Source: Clitopilus passeckerianus (taxonomy: Eukaryota; Basidiomycota; Agaricomycetes; Agaricales; Entolomataceae). From it: 64,000 bases of DNA. Positions within the stretch are counted from its first letter, which is position 1, and each line of letters begins with the position of its first letter. Of the stretch, positions 36,854-48,637 are shown one piece after another. The position numbers and the translations under genes were made by a program. Below the pieces are notes generated by a model, which had not been told where the DNA came from, did not search any database, and saw nothing but the letters and a program-made list of their open reading frames with translations. Location: positions 1-64,000 of the forward strand of contig CALYLX010000112.1 of assembly GCA_944990035.1 (NCBI GenBank), in the 5' to 3' direction.

Positions 36854-37873
36854 TTATGCCTCAGGAAGAGGCTCCCCAACTGTCCACCTTGCAAAAGCGA
36901 GGACGTCAACTCCACCACTAGCCCTCTCCGACGTGGCCAATCCCTGCTTTTGAGCCCAATTATGTAGGACCTCAGATACGTTTTGACCCTCGTGGTTCCC
37001 GGCCAGCATAGCGAATGGCTGATTATAGAGGGCGGTTTCATCTTTCGGGTCCTTAGATGAGACGCTAGTCGTCTCGAACCCTGCGATTTGACGCCCAAGA
37101 GCACGTTCTAGCTTGGCGAGCTCGGTTAAGAAGCCTTCCGACAACATAACCTTCTCCGTTGAGGCGCGTATGCCCAGCAGAGCTAAAGCTCCGATGCGAC
37201 CTTGGGTTGGGAAGCCCTCGAACGCGCCATGTGAATAGGATGCGAGCCGGTGGCCAACCAAAACTCCATTCGTGGATTGTGTATACGAGGGTGCCGAAAC
37301 TCCCATTGCCCGCCGAAGGGAGATTTTCTCTCCAACTGTCGCGACCAAATGGTGAATAGCATCCCCTACCGTGGTGGGGCCAGACTCATGTGTCTGGATA
37401 GTCTCCGCGTTGAGCTTCTCCAAGGAAAGAGCTTCCTGGGCATTTGCGAGCCCGGCAGCTGTTCTTGCTATGTTGGATGCGAGTTGCTGAAACAGAGGGT
37501 TCTTTGACACGAAATCTGTCTCGCAGTTAAGCTCGATCATGGCGGCTTGGATACCTGGCGAATTCGTGAGTGTTGAGGTGGATTGGTATCCTTGGTTCAG
37601 AATTGCGGTGCTGACGACTCCTTCTGAAGCTGTCCTCCCTGCGACCTTGGCTGCCCTTGTTGCCCCGGAAATGGCTAAGTCCTTCTTCAGCCACTCCACT
37701 GCCTGGTCGATATCATTGCTCGATGCTGCAAGAGCTTCCTTGGCTTTTGAAATGGAGACTTGTGTGATCTTCCTGAGCTCTCCAATCAGCTTAGCGGGAA
37801 CCTTGGTTGGTTCAGTAGAATAGAGGCGTCTAGAGGCGCCGCAGAGCGTTGACTGGCGGAGAGCAGCGAACAT
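36854..37873 (-). CDS. TSF1: Mitochondrial elongation factor Ts
   Basis: GDP/GTP exchange factor for mitochondrial EF-Tu. The gene is a single 339-residue exon, unlike its intron-rich neighbours, and no frame break is seen. An N-terminal presequence (MFAALRQSTLCGASRRLYST) precedes the UBA-like domain (LIGELRKITQVSISKAKEAL, then WLKKDLAISGATRAAKVAGR). The EF-Ts core follows (MIELNCETDFVSKNPLFQQL), then GVLVGHRLASYSHGAFEG, and a C-terminal helix region (LARLERALGRQIAGFE-like; NVSEVLHNWAQKQGL). It is convergent with the ceramidase gene; the stops are about 110 bp apart. Confidence 0.95.
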   Translation of the reverse strand: MFAALRQSTLCGASRRLYSTEPTKVPAKLIGELRKITQVSISKAKEALAASSNDIDQAVEWLKKDLAISGATRAAKVAGRTASEGVVSTAILNQGYQSTSTLTNSPGIQAAMIELNCETDFVSKNPLFQQLASNIARTAAGLANAQEALSLEKLNAETIQTHESGPTTVGDAIHHLVATVGEKISLRRAMGVSAPSYTQSTNGVLVGHRLASYSHGAFEGFPTQGRIGALALLGIRASTEKVMLSEGFLTELAKLERALGRQIAGFETTSVSSKDPKDETALYNQPFAMLAGNHEGQNVSEVLHNWAQKQGLATSERASGGVDVLAFARWTVGEPLPEA

Positions 37874-38037
37874 TTTGACGTTGTGAGCTGGAGAGCGGTG
37901 TAAGGTGGAATTTTGGTGACGAAAGGAGAAAGTAGACCGAAAAGGAAGTTAATGGGTCATGTGATCGTAACTGAAGCGGTATTTTCAGGATTATCCCCGA
38001 AAAGAAGTTGCCAAAAATTCTGGTCAATTCGGCGACA

Positions 38038-39906
38038 ATGGAAGGCTTCAAAGTTCCTTCGGCCATTCCTCAGGACTTGCTGCTAATCCAGGATCTCGTT
38101 GGCGAGGTAGAGCCACATAATTCTGTCCATGCAATACGGAAACCGACGGTGATCAAGCAGGCGGAGGATGAAGACAGTATTGCAAGCTCAGATAGTGAAG
38201 CCGCAGACGAAGATGAAGTCGAGGCAGAGCTCATGGAGGTGAAGGAGGAAAGTGATGGACAGGGCTTAGAGTAAGTCCCTTTACAGCTAATGCACCGCAA
38301 CCGCCTTAATTATTGTGTTTTCAGTGCTGAAATACCAACAAGTTCAGACTCTGAATCAGACTCTGATTCTTCGAGCTCAGACACCGATGCAGAGAGTGAA
38401 GATGCAGACAAAAAACCGAAGTTGGAAGATGAAGAGGTTGATGATGAAGAGTCTGGCCCTGTCACTACTTCAGGGACATATTTCCAGACCAAAAACGAAG
38501 TGGCAGAGGCAGAGATCACAATCCCCGACATCGAACATGTTGAAGAGAACGAATTTCTGGAGAAGGTTGGGGAGGTTATGTCGGTTCTACCAAACTTGGC
38601 CATCGTGAAAGGTGGTGCCTCTGAGAATCTAAACCGCGGATCTGAGAGAGCGTTGGACTCGGATACTCTCCTTGTTTTCGAGGACAGGAGAGTCATGGGC
38701 TACGTAAGTTATCACATCGTTGGAAACGCTCGTGCTCTCTAATACCGCCCCATAGATCTACGAAACATTTGGACCAACAAGTCAACCTCTGTATCAGGTC
38801 AAATTCAACAAATCCTATCCGCTTGACCCCTCAATCGTGACCGTCTCTCGCGAAGTCTTCCATGTTCCTGCAAGGAGCAATTTCGTCTTCCTGAAATACA
38901 TCAGGGCGCTCAAAGGAAGCGATGCCAGCAACGTGGACGACGAAGAACCTGCGGAACATGAACAAGAATTCTCTGATGATGAAGCTGAAGCTGCGTTCAA
39001 ACGGAACCTCAAGAAAAGGTACAACTTCTGACCACATGCATCCCAGAGATGGTATTATCCTCTTGCTGACCATGTGCTTCCTCTTCCTAGACGGGCAGAT
39101 TCTCGAGCGCATTCGGTCTCTGCCTCAAGGCACTCTACTCCCGGACCTTCGCAGTTGCGTGATCAAGACTTGGAGGACAATGATAACACCTATCCCCAGA
39201 ATCCTTACGCTAACAACGGCCCGGATGATTTCGACTTCGCGAGCGGACCGTCGAGACCAGTACCACTTCCTTACGACGATCCCTATTCGGACGCGTACAC
39301 TAATCCAGAGTCCGATAATGTAGACTCTGGGTTCAGGAAGGAGAGCTCTCTGGAAGGTACTCGAAACCCACGTAGTCCAATGATGGAGTCGCACAGAGGT
39401 CAAGGAAGAGGCCATGAACACACGGATCGTAGAGGTCGGGGGAGAGGTGGTGGAAGAGGAAGAGGAAGAGGAAGAGACCGTAATCAACACGGGAGAGGGC
39501 CATACGAGAGGCGTGAAAGATCTCAGAGCTATTCCGACGGCGTTCAGGGTCCCGGCTTCCAATCTCAAACATACTCGCCGCCAACAGGACCCTTCAATCC
39601 CACAGGGTATTCACCACAACAGCAAAGTCCCGAGAGCTCGTGGGGCTATCCTGTGCCTACTCAGCAAGCGCAACCCTTCCCATTCGGCGTGCAAAATTTC
39701 AATCAAGGCTTCGTTCAACCACATATAAACCCCAGGTTTGCAGCTGCATTTGGCATGAACTTGGGTGCCTCCCAGTCTCAACCGTATGGCTTCACTCCCG
39801 AGGGCCTTCCACCCAACCTACCTCCGATAACCCTCAATGGCAGAACAACTGGCAGACACCCGGCCAAGAGAATCGAGGAGATGGTGATATGCATCCGCCG
39901 ACATAG
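38038..39906 (+). CDS. NAF1: H/ACA snoRNP assembly factor NAF1
   Basis: Nucleoplasmic factor that brings NOP10-dyskerin to nascent H/ACA RNAs before GAR1 replaces it. Exons 38038-38270, 38325-38703, 38756-39018 and 39091-39906. The N-terminus is acidic and Ser-rich (SSDSESDSDSSSSDTDAESE). The Gar1-like beta-barrel core covers LPNLAIVKGG to SIVTVSREVFHVPARSNFVF with LVFEDRRVMGYIYETFGP. An acidic linker and an RGG-type region (GRGRGGGRGRGRGRD, from a GGAAGA-type repeat at 39451-39478) lead to a Gln/Pro-rich tail. A one-base gap near 39826 shifts the last part; with it the C-terminus reads NPQWQNNWQTPGQENRGD and stops at 39904-39906. Confidence 0.87.
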
Positions 39907-40710
39907 TACCGTATTAGTGGCGTTGATTTACGTGAGTTTTTACTGCCTTGCACGTTCCCCGCACTGTATCCTGTAATTGAGTTGTACTTTCCTTGTCGGC
40001 TCGCTCCACAGAATTGATCTTTTGACAATGACATTGGCAAGTCGACCACGTTTGATCAAATGATCCAAGGTCAACGAGCACCACCACCAATGTGCGTTCA
40101 AAATGCAAAGCGACCGGCGTTAGCTATAATTATTCCCTGTGGAGAAGCTGTCAATCGAAAGCCGCATGCGTGCTGTCGTCTGCCCACACAGACACGATCT
40201 CATCTCGTTGGCCTTCAGGCCAGGAATAGGACATGCACTGAATTGCTGGCTTGTTTTATTTTGGGTGAAACCAGGATAACGCTTAGCGCTCGTCAATAAC
40301 ACGGATCGGCATATTATCTGATAAGGCACCGTGAAGCTTGAGCAGCACCCACATGGCTCCCTTCAATATCCAACGTTAACGGAGGTCAGTCACTTTTGAC
40401 GACCTTGTGGAAAGCTTAGTGTGGCTCCGATTGCACGGCAAGTAGGGCGCCCCGTTCCGAGATTGTGCTGTCAAAATCAGCACGATGCCATTTTGGGGCA
40501 TAGGCGATCTTCTCGTCCACTCAACGTTTCTTCTTATCAGGTCAGAAGCCAGCATCTGTTCATATGCTACTCATCAAAACCGATCACACGTTCCCCATTT
40601 GAAGGCTGCTCATCCCTCTCGTAGAGACCAGCTGGGACCATTTATAACCAGCAAAGCACTGCAATGTGAATGTATTATTGCCTGGTAACACAGACCGTAT
40701 TGACAGGCAG
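39907..40710. other. Gene-free stretch upstream of RNase T2
   Basis: About 800 bp between the NAF1 stop and the RNase T2 start. Short open frames on both strands show no family resemblance. No repeat or RNA gene was recognised. It presumably holds the NAF1 3' UTR and the RNase T2 promoter. Confidence 0.4.
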
Positions 40711-42670
40711 ATGGTCACACAATTAGCTCTCGCTCTCGCCGTTGCAGGATCTGCTGTTGCATTCCCTACGGTGCTGTCCCCGCTGGGGAGCTGCTTATGC
40801 CCAGGGCCGCCACCATCTCCTCTGGTTGTTCCACCACGGGCACTCAATCGTGCAAGAACACAACGTCAGTCTCTAATACCTGCTGCTTCGAGACTCCAGG
40901 AGTACGACTCTCCCTTCAATTGCCCCGACACATGGCTAACGTTATAAACAGGGTTTACTACTCCAGACTCAGGTACTAATACAATGGTCAGACGACAAGA
41001 AATGTATTCATCCGTCCCTCATAGTTCTGGGATACCAACCCCTCCACGGGACCTTCGAACAGCTGGACTATCCACGGTGAATAATCTGCATTTCGCATCA
41101 CTCGATTTATACTCACACCGTCCGTCCTAGGATTATGGCCTGATCAGTAATGCGTCCTCGCGTTCACATTAAGCATACGCTGACGCTGTCTCTGCCAGCT
41201 GCGACCTCACCTACGACTCGTCTTGTGATTCTTCCCGTGCGTACACCGGCATCTCCTCGGTAAGTGGCTTAGGGAGTTGAACGTATAAACAAGCCTGACG
41301 TATACTCGTAGCTTCTGAGTGCCCAAGGGGCCAGTGATACACTCTCGTATATGAACACGGTATGCTGCACCTCCTGTTCCTCCACTGCGAAGCTAACTCA
41401 CCGTAACAGTACTGGGTCGACATCAACGGCCAAAACGAGCAGTTCTGGGAGGTTAGAGGCGGTTCCAAAACCTCTACGCTACTGTGGCTGACCTTTACCA
41501 AAATTTCAGCACGAATGGGGGAAGCATGGAACCTGTATGAGGTGAAAAGTCTCGGATTTTCTTTATAAATTTAATTACTGACTTGCCATGATGCAGCACC
41601 CTCAAACGGGCATGCCTTCCTAGTGGAAGCCCTACCGGCGCTGAAGCCGTCGCCTTCTTCAACACCGTCGTCAAGCTTTTCAAAGTGAATTTATAGATTC
41701 TCCTTGTTTTTCCGTATTCGCCATTGACATCGTTGTGTAGACACTCCCCACATACACCTGGCTTGCAAACGCCGGTATCACGCCATCGACAAGCAAGACT
41801 TATACCCTCTCCACACTCACTTCTGCGTTAAAGTCTGCTGCTGGCGTTACGCCAGCTCTTGACTGCACGTCAGGTGCCTTGAATGCCATTTCCTGGTATT
41901 TCAACCTGAAGGGCTCCGTCATTGACGGCGTCTTCGTACCCATCAGTGGGTGTTTTCACCATTTCACCATTTATTCATCTGACTGACTGACGGCGCACAC
42001 AGACGCACCCGAATCCGGCAGTTGCCCATCCAGCGGAATCAAGTATCCTCCTAAGTCTGGAGGTGGATCAACTGTCAGTACCTGCCGGTCCCTCGGCTCT
42101 GTGCTCACCGCTGACATTAAAACGATAGACCACGCCAGGAGGCCCTACTACCACTGGTGTGAGTTGAAGGCTTCGATTCAGTCCTCAGCTTCTTCTAATA
42201 CGTTTTGTCACAGGCTCCAGGAAGTTTGCCAACTAAGGCCACGATCAAGGCTTTGACGTCGTCTGGATCAACTGTTGGGGGCTTCTTTCTCTTGGTACTT
42301 GGTCCACCCAGACCCTTGCCACCTATACCCTCTCCGGCTCTGCTTCTAGCTTCACCTTGACTTCCTCCAAGGGAAGCTGTGGTGTCTCAGGAGGCGCTTT
42401 CTCCTGTGGCAGTGGTGTTTCGACATCATTCTCTGCTGTAAGTAGTATTGTTGTTTTTCACTAACAATGAGGAAGATGTTGATATTTTGAAAGGTCACAT
42501 CCGGAAGCAACCTCCTTCTAGCTTCTGGAGGTTCCACTGCATTCACCAGTGATGCGACACCCAGTGGATCCACCGTCTATACCGTCTACACAGGTACCAG
42601 CCACTCTCAGGATTATAGCCTAGTCATTACCCGTCTTGATGTTGGATTTCCTGGCCTAGATACGTTGTAA
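40711..42670 (+). CDS. Secreted ribonuclease T2
   Basis: Extracellular or vacuolar RNase with 2',3'-cyclic products. ATG 40711 starts a signal peptide (MVTQLALALAVAGSAVAFP). A Cys-rich segment follows (ISSGCSTTGTQSCKNTTSVS, NTCCFETPG). Active-site motif CAS I reads SWTIHGLWPDHCDL and CAS II reads EHEWGKHGTC; both catalytic His are present. CAS I is spread over exons 41025-41076, 41131-41146 (16 nt) and 41199-41259. After the catalytic domain comes a Gly/Thr/Pro linker (STTTPGGPTTTGAPGS) and a Ser/Thr-rich beta-type C-terminal domain (TYTLSGSASSFTLTSSKGSC) of unknown role. Frame adjustments are needed near 40790 and 42275. The stop at 42668-42670 is the least certain end. Confidence 0.88.
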
Positions 42671-42753
42671 GAATTAGGAAGCGAATTTTGAATTATTATT
42701 TAGCAAATCTTCATCCATGGTGACTTCCCCATTGAGCGGCGACAACTTTCAGC

Positions 42754-43270
42754 ATGCCACCACCATCTACGAGTGCCTCCCTTCACCTAATCGTTCTTCA
42801 AGATGGTTTCTTCGTAGAGAAATATCCTTGCGACAGGCCGGTGCCGTCTTGGGTTGGAGATCGGATGTTCGCTTCTAATCCATTCTTTCTGTCACTCGGA
42901 CCAACGAGGAAGTGTCCGTTGTCGGAATAGTGGATGAAGGTCTTCCTGACGATTCAGAAATCTTCACCTTGGACAGCCATTAAAATCAAAGGACCGATGG
43001 AACACAGTAGATACTATTCAAGTGCTCCCGTCAGAGTTAAGCTTAGTGGATCTACAGGTCTGACCGGTATTCTTTCCGACTTTACAGCACCTCTCAAAGT
43101 TGCGAAAGTACCTATTTTTGCTATTTCTACCTGGTAAGAGATCACGGATAGCTTCTGCCTGATTGTCGTATTGACTGCAGCGAAGGAACACCGATTACAT
43201 CCTTGTACCATCTGAAAAATTCTCGGAGGCAAAAGAGGCACTGAAAACGGATGGATGGACTTTTGTATAA
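42754..43270 (+). CDS. ACT-domain protein (CASTOR/GATS-like)
   Basis: A small protein whose second half matches the ACT-type fold of amino-acid sensors: IKIKGPMEHSLTGILSDFT, then APLKVAKVPIFAISTWNTDY and ILVPSEKFSEAKEALKTDGW. The first half reads LHLIVLQDGFFVEKYPCDR and NEEVSVVGIVDEGLP. Introns at about 42,985-43,033 and 43,135-43,185 keep the phase. A one-base shift near 42,890 (before RTNEEVSVV) and one near 42,980 are required. Similar fungal proteins are annotated only as ACT-domain or aspartate-kinase-like; the ligand cannot be told here. The gene starts 84 bp after the RNase T2 stop, so the two transcripts may overlap. Confidence 0.75.
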
Positions 43271-43591
43271 TGTAGAATTTTAGCTAGGACCCCAAGTTAT
43301 TTATTGAAGCTAAATGAAACGGGGAAGTTTGAGAAAAGGGGTCGTTGGGTGAATTGGTACCATCACAAGGACACACACGACGGCGCACGATTCATTGCAC
43401 TTCAACATTGCCCTCGACCACGAGTACTGCTAATACTTCTTCATCCAAACATCGACGTCGCACGCTCAGGACGAGTCTAAGGTATAAATATTGCCTTCTC
43501 ATTACCTCTGCCTAGTGAAAAAGTTGCTGACGCGACGGACTTTCCAAAGTTAATTGGCTCAACGCCGACGGAGATACTAAACTGGTTTGCT
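43271..43591 (+). promoter_or_regulatory. Upstream region with TATA-like box
   Basis: A 321-bp gene-free stretch. TATAAATA at about 43483-43490 lies about 100 bp upstream of the next ATG (43592) and could be a TATA box for that gene. Nothing else was recognised. Confidence 0.35.
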
Positions 43592-45337
43592 ATGGACGAA
43601 CCATCCCCTCTGACTGTAATTTCTACGGAAACACGTCAAAAACGTGTGCAACCTTCGCGTACAAAGTCTAAACGCGTTGCTACTGGAGTTGGGAGTAGTG
43701 ATGTTGATATTATGATCCTCGAAACCCAAAAACGAAAACGTGAGTGCACTCAATCCACAACGAGCATGAACGGCGAGAGATTGAGCAAATCTGTACAGAT
43801 GAAAGTGAACCATTGATACCCGTTTCGACGAAGTTCTTCCTGACGACGAATTCTGCTATTGCATCGAGTTCCTCCTCGGATTCCTCCCAGTTCAATATTG
43901 TTGCAAACGAACGTTACTTCAGTCGTCCTGAGGTCCTTGAGTCTTTCAGAAGACAAGCAACCATTGAAACACCCTCGTTTGTTTCTTTGGGCGGAACCCA
44001 CACAACTGGCAGGTTCAGGGCTAGATCGCAGTCGGGAACGACTAGGGAGGAAGATGTGCGTTACCACAATCTCATTTTACATACAAAACTCATTTTTTGG
44101 GAATAGGACCCGGAAGTAGCGGATGCAATTTATTTGAAGAGACATAGAAAGTTTGAACACTTTGAAAAACGTGGCCGACTCAGGGAGAAAGAAAAGCTGC
44201 AGCACGAACATTACAAACTCAAGGAGCGCATCGAACAACTGGAAAAGTTGGATGGTGCTGCCTTCATGTCCATTTCTGCGGACTACTTCCCAGATTTACC
44301 TCAAGAACCGGATGAACGACTCCCAGACCATGAACTTCTGGATCCCAATGTTGGGCTCTATCACGGAACACTCAATGCGGAAGGCGAGAGACGACGGAAA
44401 GAAATGCTTGCTACCGCACATCTTCTTGAAGAGCGCTATCGTCGTCTTCTTCCTCCGAGAAAAAGCCTGATGCACCTCCTGCCCCCTTGTTTCTGCAACC
44501 CCGGAAATCACGCAACCCAATGAACCAGAGGAACTCACTTTCATTGAGTACACCCAGAAGAATGGCGACAGGCCTAAAGCCAAGACTAAGGCCAAGGCTC
44601 CTCAAACTACTTCTGCTCCTGTGTCGCGTCCGGAATCGGCAAGAAAGGCGCAGAAGGGGCCTCCTTCACCAACAAGACAGGCTGCTCCATCGAAAGCTGA
44701 AGAGGAAGAGCCTTTTGCTGGCGATACGGCCGAGCCAGAACAAGAACCGGTAGCACAAATGGAGGTTGAGCCCATGGAAGAGGAGCGGCCTGCCCCCCAA
44801 AAGAAAGCTCAAAAACTACCTGCCAAATCTACTCGCCAGGCAAAGCAAGGGAAGATTCCTCGCTCAGCCTCGGTCGGTTACCAAGAGACCACAACATCGT
44901 CCACAGAGGTCGACCAGGTCCAGCCCACTCCAGCCCGAGATATAGATGGCTTGGTCGAGGAGCCTACAATAATAGTATCACGGAAGAGTGCCGGTCGTCC
45001 TCGTAAGCGTCCTCGTCTCTCCCCGGGCCCCGCTGCGTCCCCTGCTCCCTCACATCCGATCGGGAAAGAAATGTCTGCCCCACCTCCCTTGTCTGGATTC
45101 CCCCGCCTTTCTGAACGGCGGTCGCAATCCCGCGCATCCACCGTCCAGCCAGGCAGGAATCAAAAACCTTGCACATTGGTTCACCATGCTGAGCTTACGA
45201 AAGGGGGCAAGAGTAAGCGGCAGGTGGTCGCATTTGGCGTGGCAATACCGCCTTCTGTTACAGGAGAGAAAAAGACAAATAAAGATGAAAAGGAGTATAT
45301 GCTTCCCTACTGGGTGTTCCCGCCACCGGTGATTTGA
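43592..45337 (+). CDS. Nuclear coiled-coil protein, possibly PEHE-type chromatin factor
   Basis: I cannot name this gene with certainty. Reading from ATG 43592: a basic N-terminus (TRQKRVQPSRTKSKRV), KRKHERREIEQICTDE after an intron starting near 43,741, a Ser-rich linker, then after a second intron (about 44,056-44,107) a charged helix LKRHRKFEHFEKRGRLREKE followed by LQHEHYKLKERIEQL. Further on: LLEERYRRLLPPEKKPDAPP, a Lys/Pro/Ala-rich region with an AT-hook-like SAGRPRKRPR, and a C-terminal block (KSKRQVVAFGVAIPPSV). A frame shift occurs near 44,455-44,540. The basic AT-hook-like motif and composition suggest a chromatin-associated nuclear protein; relation to KANSL1/PEHE proteins is a guess. 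Confidence 0.6.
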
Positions 45338-45493
45338 GGAGAGAGGAGGGTATTTATTGTTATGATAGTCTATACAACCTTCAACGTATACAAACGCCGG
45401 TCTTACTACTTTTACCCTCGATCTTGGTCCTATATTAAAGTCAGAAATATGATTAATCTTTTCAGCACTAGCGACCATCTGTAGTAGTATAAC

Positions 45494-46499
45494 CTATGAG
45501 CTGCGGGCTACTTTTGTTTCTGTCGACTGGGAATACGAAGAGACGATACTAGAGGCGTCCTGCCTGAGGTTGATTGGAACGTCCCTTCGCTTCGCGAGAA
45601 TCAGGTTGACCTGCTGGGTAGGAGAAAGGGCGGTCCTGTCCGCAGGGATGTCGCGCGGAGAGTATCGGAAGTAGTGCCCCCAAGCTTCTCCTTGATAGCT
45701 TGGGCTGTAAGGGTGTAACGGGGTAGTGAGGAAGAATGGAAAAGGCTGTCGAGATCGCTGGCAGTAAACTCCGCGTCTTGGAATGCTGCAGGCGACTTGA
45801 CATCTCCCCGTTTTCAATTTCCTCCATAGTTATATCTGCGCCGTCTTCATCTTCCTCGACCAGGGCTTTGGACTGAGCAGGGGCTGCAGCACGTTTCTGC
45901 TGGTTCGCCTTCTTTGCGTCAGCCTTAGCCTTTGTTTGAGAGCGCGTCACAGGTCGTTTGGAGCCCTGTGCGCTTTGAGGACGGGATGGACGCCAAGCCG
46001 CAGGGGCCTCTGTTGGGAAGAGAAGGGCAGCCTCTGCCTCAGCAAGACGCTCTTCACGACGTTTGAGCTCCGCTGCCTCGATTCGCATTTTACGTTTGGC
46101 AGCCTCTACTTCTGCTGATTTAGAAGAAGAGCGCTGGTGCTGGCCACGTTGTTGGCTACGCAGTTGAGCAGCATGACGCTCTTCACGTCGTTTCTGTTCG
46201 GCTGCCAGGATGGTTTGCCTACGCTCATCCGATGTCACGGTGCGTCCAGCGGCATGCGCCTCAACAGATTCTGGGTCTGGCTTCCACGGTTCCGTGCTGA
46301 CAGGTTCTCCTTGGGCAGCTAGAGGTTCAGAGTCAAAAAATTCTCGATGACATTCGGCATACGAAGAACTCACGGATTTCAATGTCCCCATAATTCGACG
46401 CCAAACGCCTGTTCGGCTGGGTGAAACTTGCTGAAGCTGCAGCCGTAGTATTCCATCTCCATTGTTGTCGTGCACAATGTGAAATTGTGTAGGCGACAC
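45494..46499 (-). CDS. Hypothetical protein with Lys/Glu-rich coiled coil
   Basis: Not recognised. The visible protein runs from about 46,499 (QFHIVHDNNGDGILRLQLQQ) through TGVWRRIMGTLKSVSSSYAE, a charged coil (VEAAKRKMRIEAAELKRREE and RLAEAEAAL), a basic Ala-rich stretch (KANQQKRAAAPAQSK), and an acidic turn DEDGADITMEEIENGE. Near 45,790 the frame becomes ambiguous and two alternative C-termini are open, one ending at 45,494. No ATG lies at the 5' limit, so the true start is upstream, perhaps among the broken frames to 46,675 (for example MDAFFKFRAMTAAVQ). Composition agrees with a nuclear or cytoskeletal protein, no more. Confidence 0.5.
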
Positions 46500-46676
46500 C
46501 GTATTTTGTTGAGAGACGTTGCATTGTTGGCTGCTGCAGGAGGCTCCTGTGCCAGCCGAAAGGCAAGAATTTGCAAAAGGGCGCTGACGTAATGTGCCGA
46601 GCAGTCCAAAAGAGGAAATGCCGGATTACGCTGCACAGCTGCGGTCATTGCTCTGAACTTGAAGAATGCGTCCACT

Positions 46677-48548
46677 ATGGGGCCGCCTCATCGTTGGCTT
46701 CGTTCTCTGCTTGATATCTTTCATTTCGTATAGTTCTCAAATCTTTATAATATGGCCGTGGTATGGAAGCGAACTGTCAGTTGAGCTGATAACGTTATTA
46801 CTTCCATTCAAGTAAGTATACACCGACCACGCCATTGCAGGTTCCTCAACCTAATCTTGTTGCTTTAGTTTGCTGGTTGGAATGTTATTCTGGAATTATT
46901 GGCTATGCGTGTTGACGGATCCAGGTCGCGTCCCAGACAACTGGGTGAGTACAAATACCGATGACCATGACACTGAAATTGGCTAAGTTGGCATGAACTC
47001 CAGAAACCAGACACCCATACGGATGGTGTCGAAGTAAAGAAGCTTACTGGCGCGCCAAGATACTGCCGTGTTTGCGACAAATATAAGCCTCCGAGAACAC
47101 ACCACTGTAGATCGTGCGACAGGTAAGCACCGTGTCAATAACTTCCGGCCGGTCTGACAGCTACCTGCCAGATGTGTGCTTCGTATGGGTATGTTACAAA
47201 ATACGGGCGTGCGTTTCTATCTTCTGACTCCGCCCCAAGATCATCACTGTCCATGGGTCAACAACTGCGTCGGTCACTTCAACTACGGCTATTTCATCCG
47301 TTTTCTCTTCTACGTCGACCTCGCATGTTCCTACCATCTTCTGATGGTCACACAAAGAGTGTTAGGCACTGGAGACAACTTCTGGGTCAGTTCGGCCTTT
47401 TTTTTTCAGAATCGTACACTCGCTCATCTCACCCGCCTTCAGGATGAACCGAGCGCACAAGAGCTGGTCTTCATTATCCTCAATTACGTGGCTTGTGTGC
47501 CTGTTTTGATGTGTGTTGGAATATTCAGGTATTTTAATTCAATGATAGTGTGTTATTTCCTTCGAATTAATCCTATTCTAGTCTCTACCACTTCTATTGC
47601 CTACTGGGCAACAGTACTACCATCGAAGGTTGGGAGAAGGACAAGGCCGCTACTATGGTCCGTCGAGGAAAGATACAAGAAGTAAGCTTTATCTCGATAT
47701 CAAAATAAATGACGTCTGATTTAATATCACCAGATTAAATTTCCATATGTTAGAGAGTCCGGCTGCCTGAGTTTTCGATTTTGACTAACTATTACCCCCA
47801 GAATCTTGGCAGAAAAAGAATATCCAATCCATCCTGGGGAAGAATCCACTTTTATGGTGTTGGCCAACAAGGACACCTGGCACGGGTCTCAGATATGAAC
47901 TCGTTGATCATGACGGTACGTGGGATGAGCTTCAATCCCGACACGGTGGTCGGCCTCAGAAGGACGGCCATAACGTATAATCTTCCAATCGAGTTTGTGA
48001 GTCAGTCTGCAGAATGACTCCAGTTCCTACCGCCTCTTTTCCCCTTCATAACTCGACAACCGTTGCTGTGGCTAATACATGTTTCCCTCAGGCGGGCCCT
48101 GCAATGGCCTCCTCGCGACCCAAAATTCGAAGAGGACCTCCAACAGAATGGTGAATTCACTTTGGGTGATTCACCTTGGACATACGAGAACGGGTCCGTA
48201 AACCCAGATTTGAAGCCATTCAACTCGAGCCTTCGTCAAGCCTCTTCCTCTAAGCGACGGCGGGTTCCAGGTGCATCCGCTCTACCGCCATACCACCCAG
48301 ATTACCAGGAAGGCCAGGAATATGTGTCTTCTGACAGCGAGGTATCGTCTGATGACGAGCTTCCTCGCCCTCTCGTGAGACGAGGCTCAGAAGGGTACGA
48401 GGTGCAGCCGTTGGATAGGAATGTAATGCTGGAAAGATACCTAAAGGATCTCGGAGAGGAACCAGGACGGTATTTGAAGTATATACCCGAACCAGATGTA
48501 GACAGCGATGACGACGACTTGCCGCTCTCACAGACGATACCGGCGTAA
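46677..48548 (+). CDS. PFA4: DHHC palmitoyltransferase, PFA4-like
   Basis: ER S-acyltransferase; yeast Pfa4 modifies chitin synthase 3. Two N-terminal membrane spans ([30 protein letters not shown]) precede the [10 protein letters not shown] motif. The DHHC cysteine-rich domain follows: [40 protein letters not shown]. Two later spans ([34 protein letters not shown]) complete the four-TM layout. [16 protein letters not shown] is typical of Pfa4. The C-terminus is acidic ([14 protein letters not shown]). Exons include 46677-46811, 46869-46944, 47004-47122 and a 17-nt exon 47172-47188 that splits the zinc-finger core. The start at 46677 needs a frame adjustment in its G run; stop 48546-48548. 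Confidence 0.88.
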
Positions 48549-48637
48549 TAGCAAAAAAATAATGGCATTAAACTACATGGACTCAGACTATCATACATTA
48601 TATCTGGGTTACTAATATATGGAAAGCTATTGGAAAC

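Noticed and set aside
39451..39478. GGAAGA-type tandem repeat as a stand-alone repeat element
   Set aside because: It encodes the arginine-glycine stretch of NAF1 and is explained by that protein.
39125..39584. Minus-strand open frames opposite NAF1
   Set aside because: Low-complexity reverse reading of the RGG-coding GGAAGA-type repeat; NAF1 exons on the plus strand join in phase.
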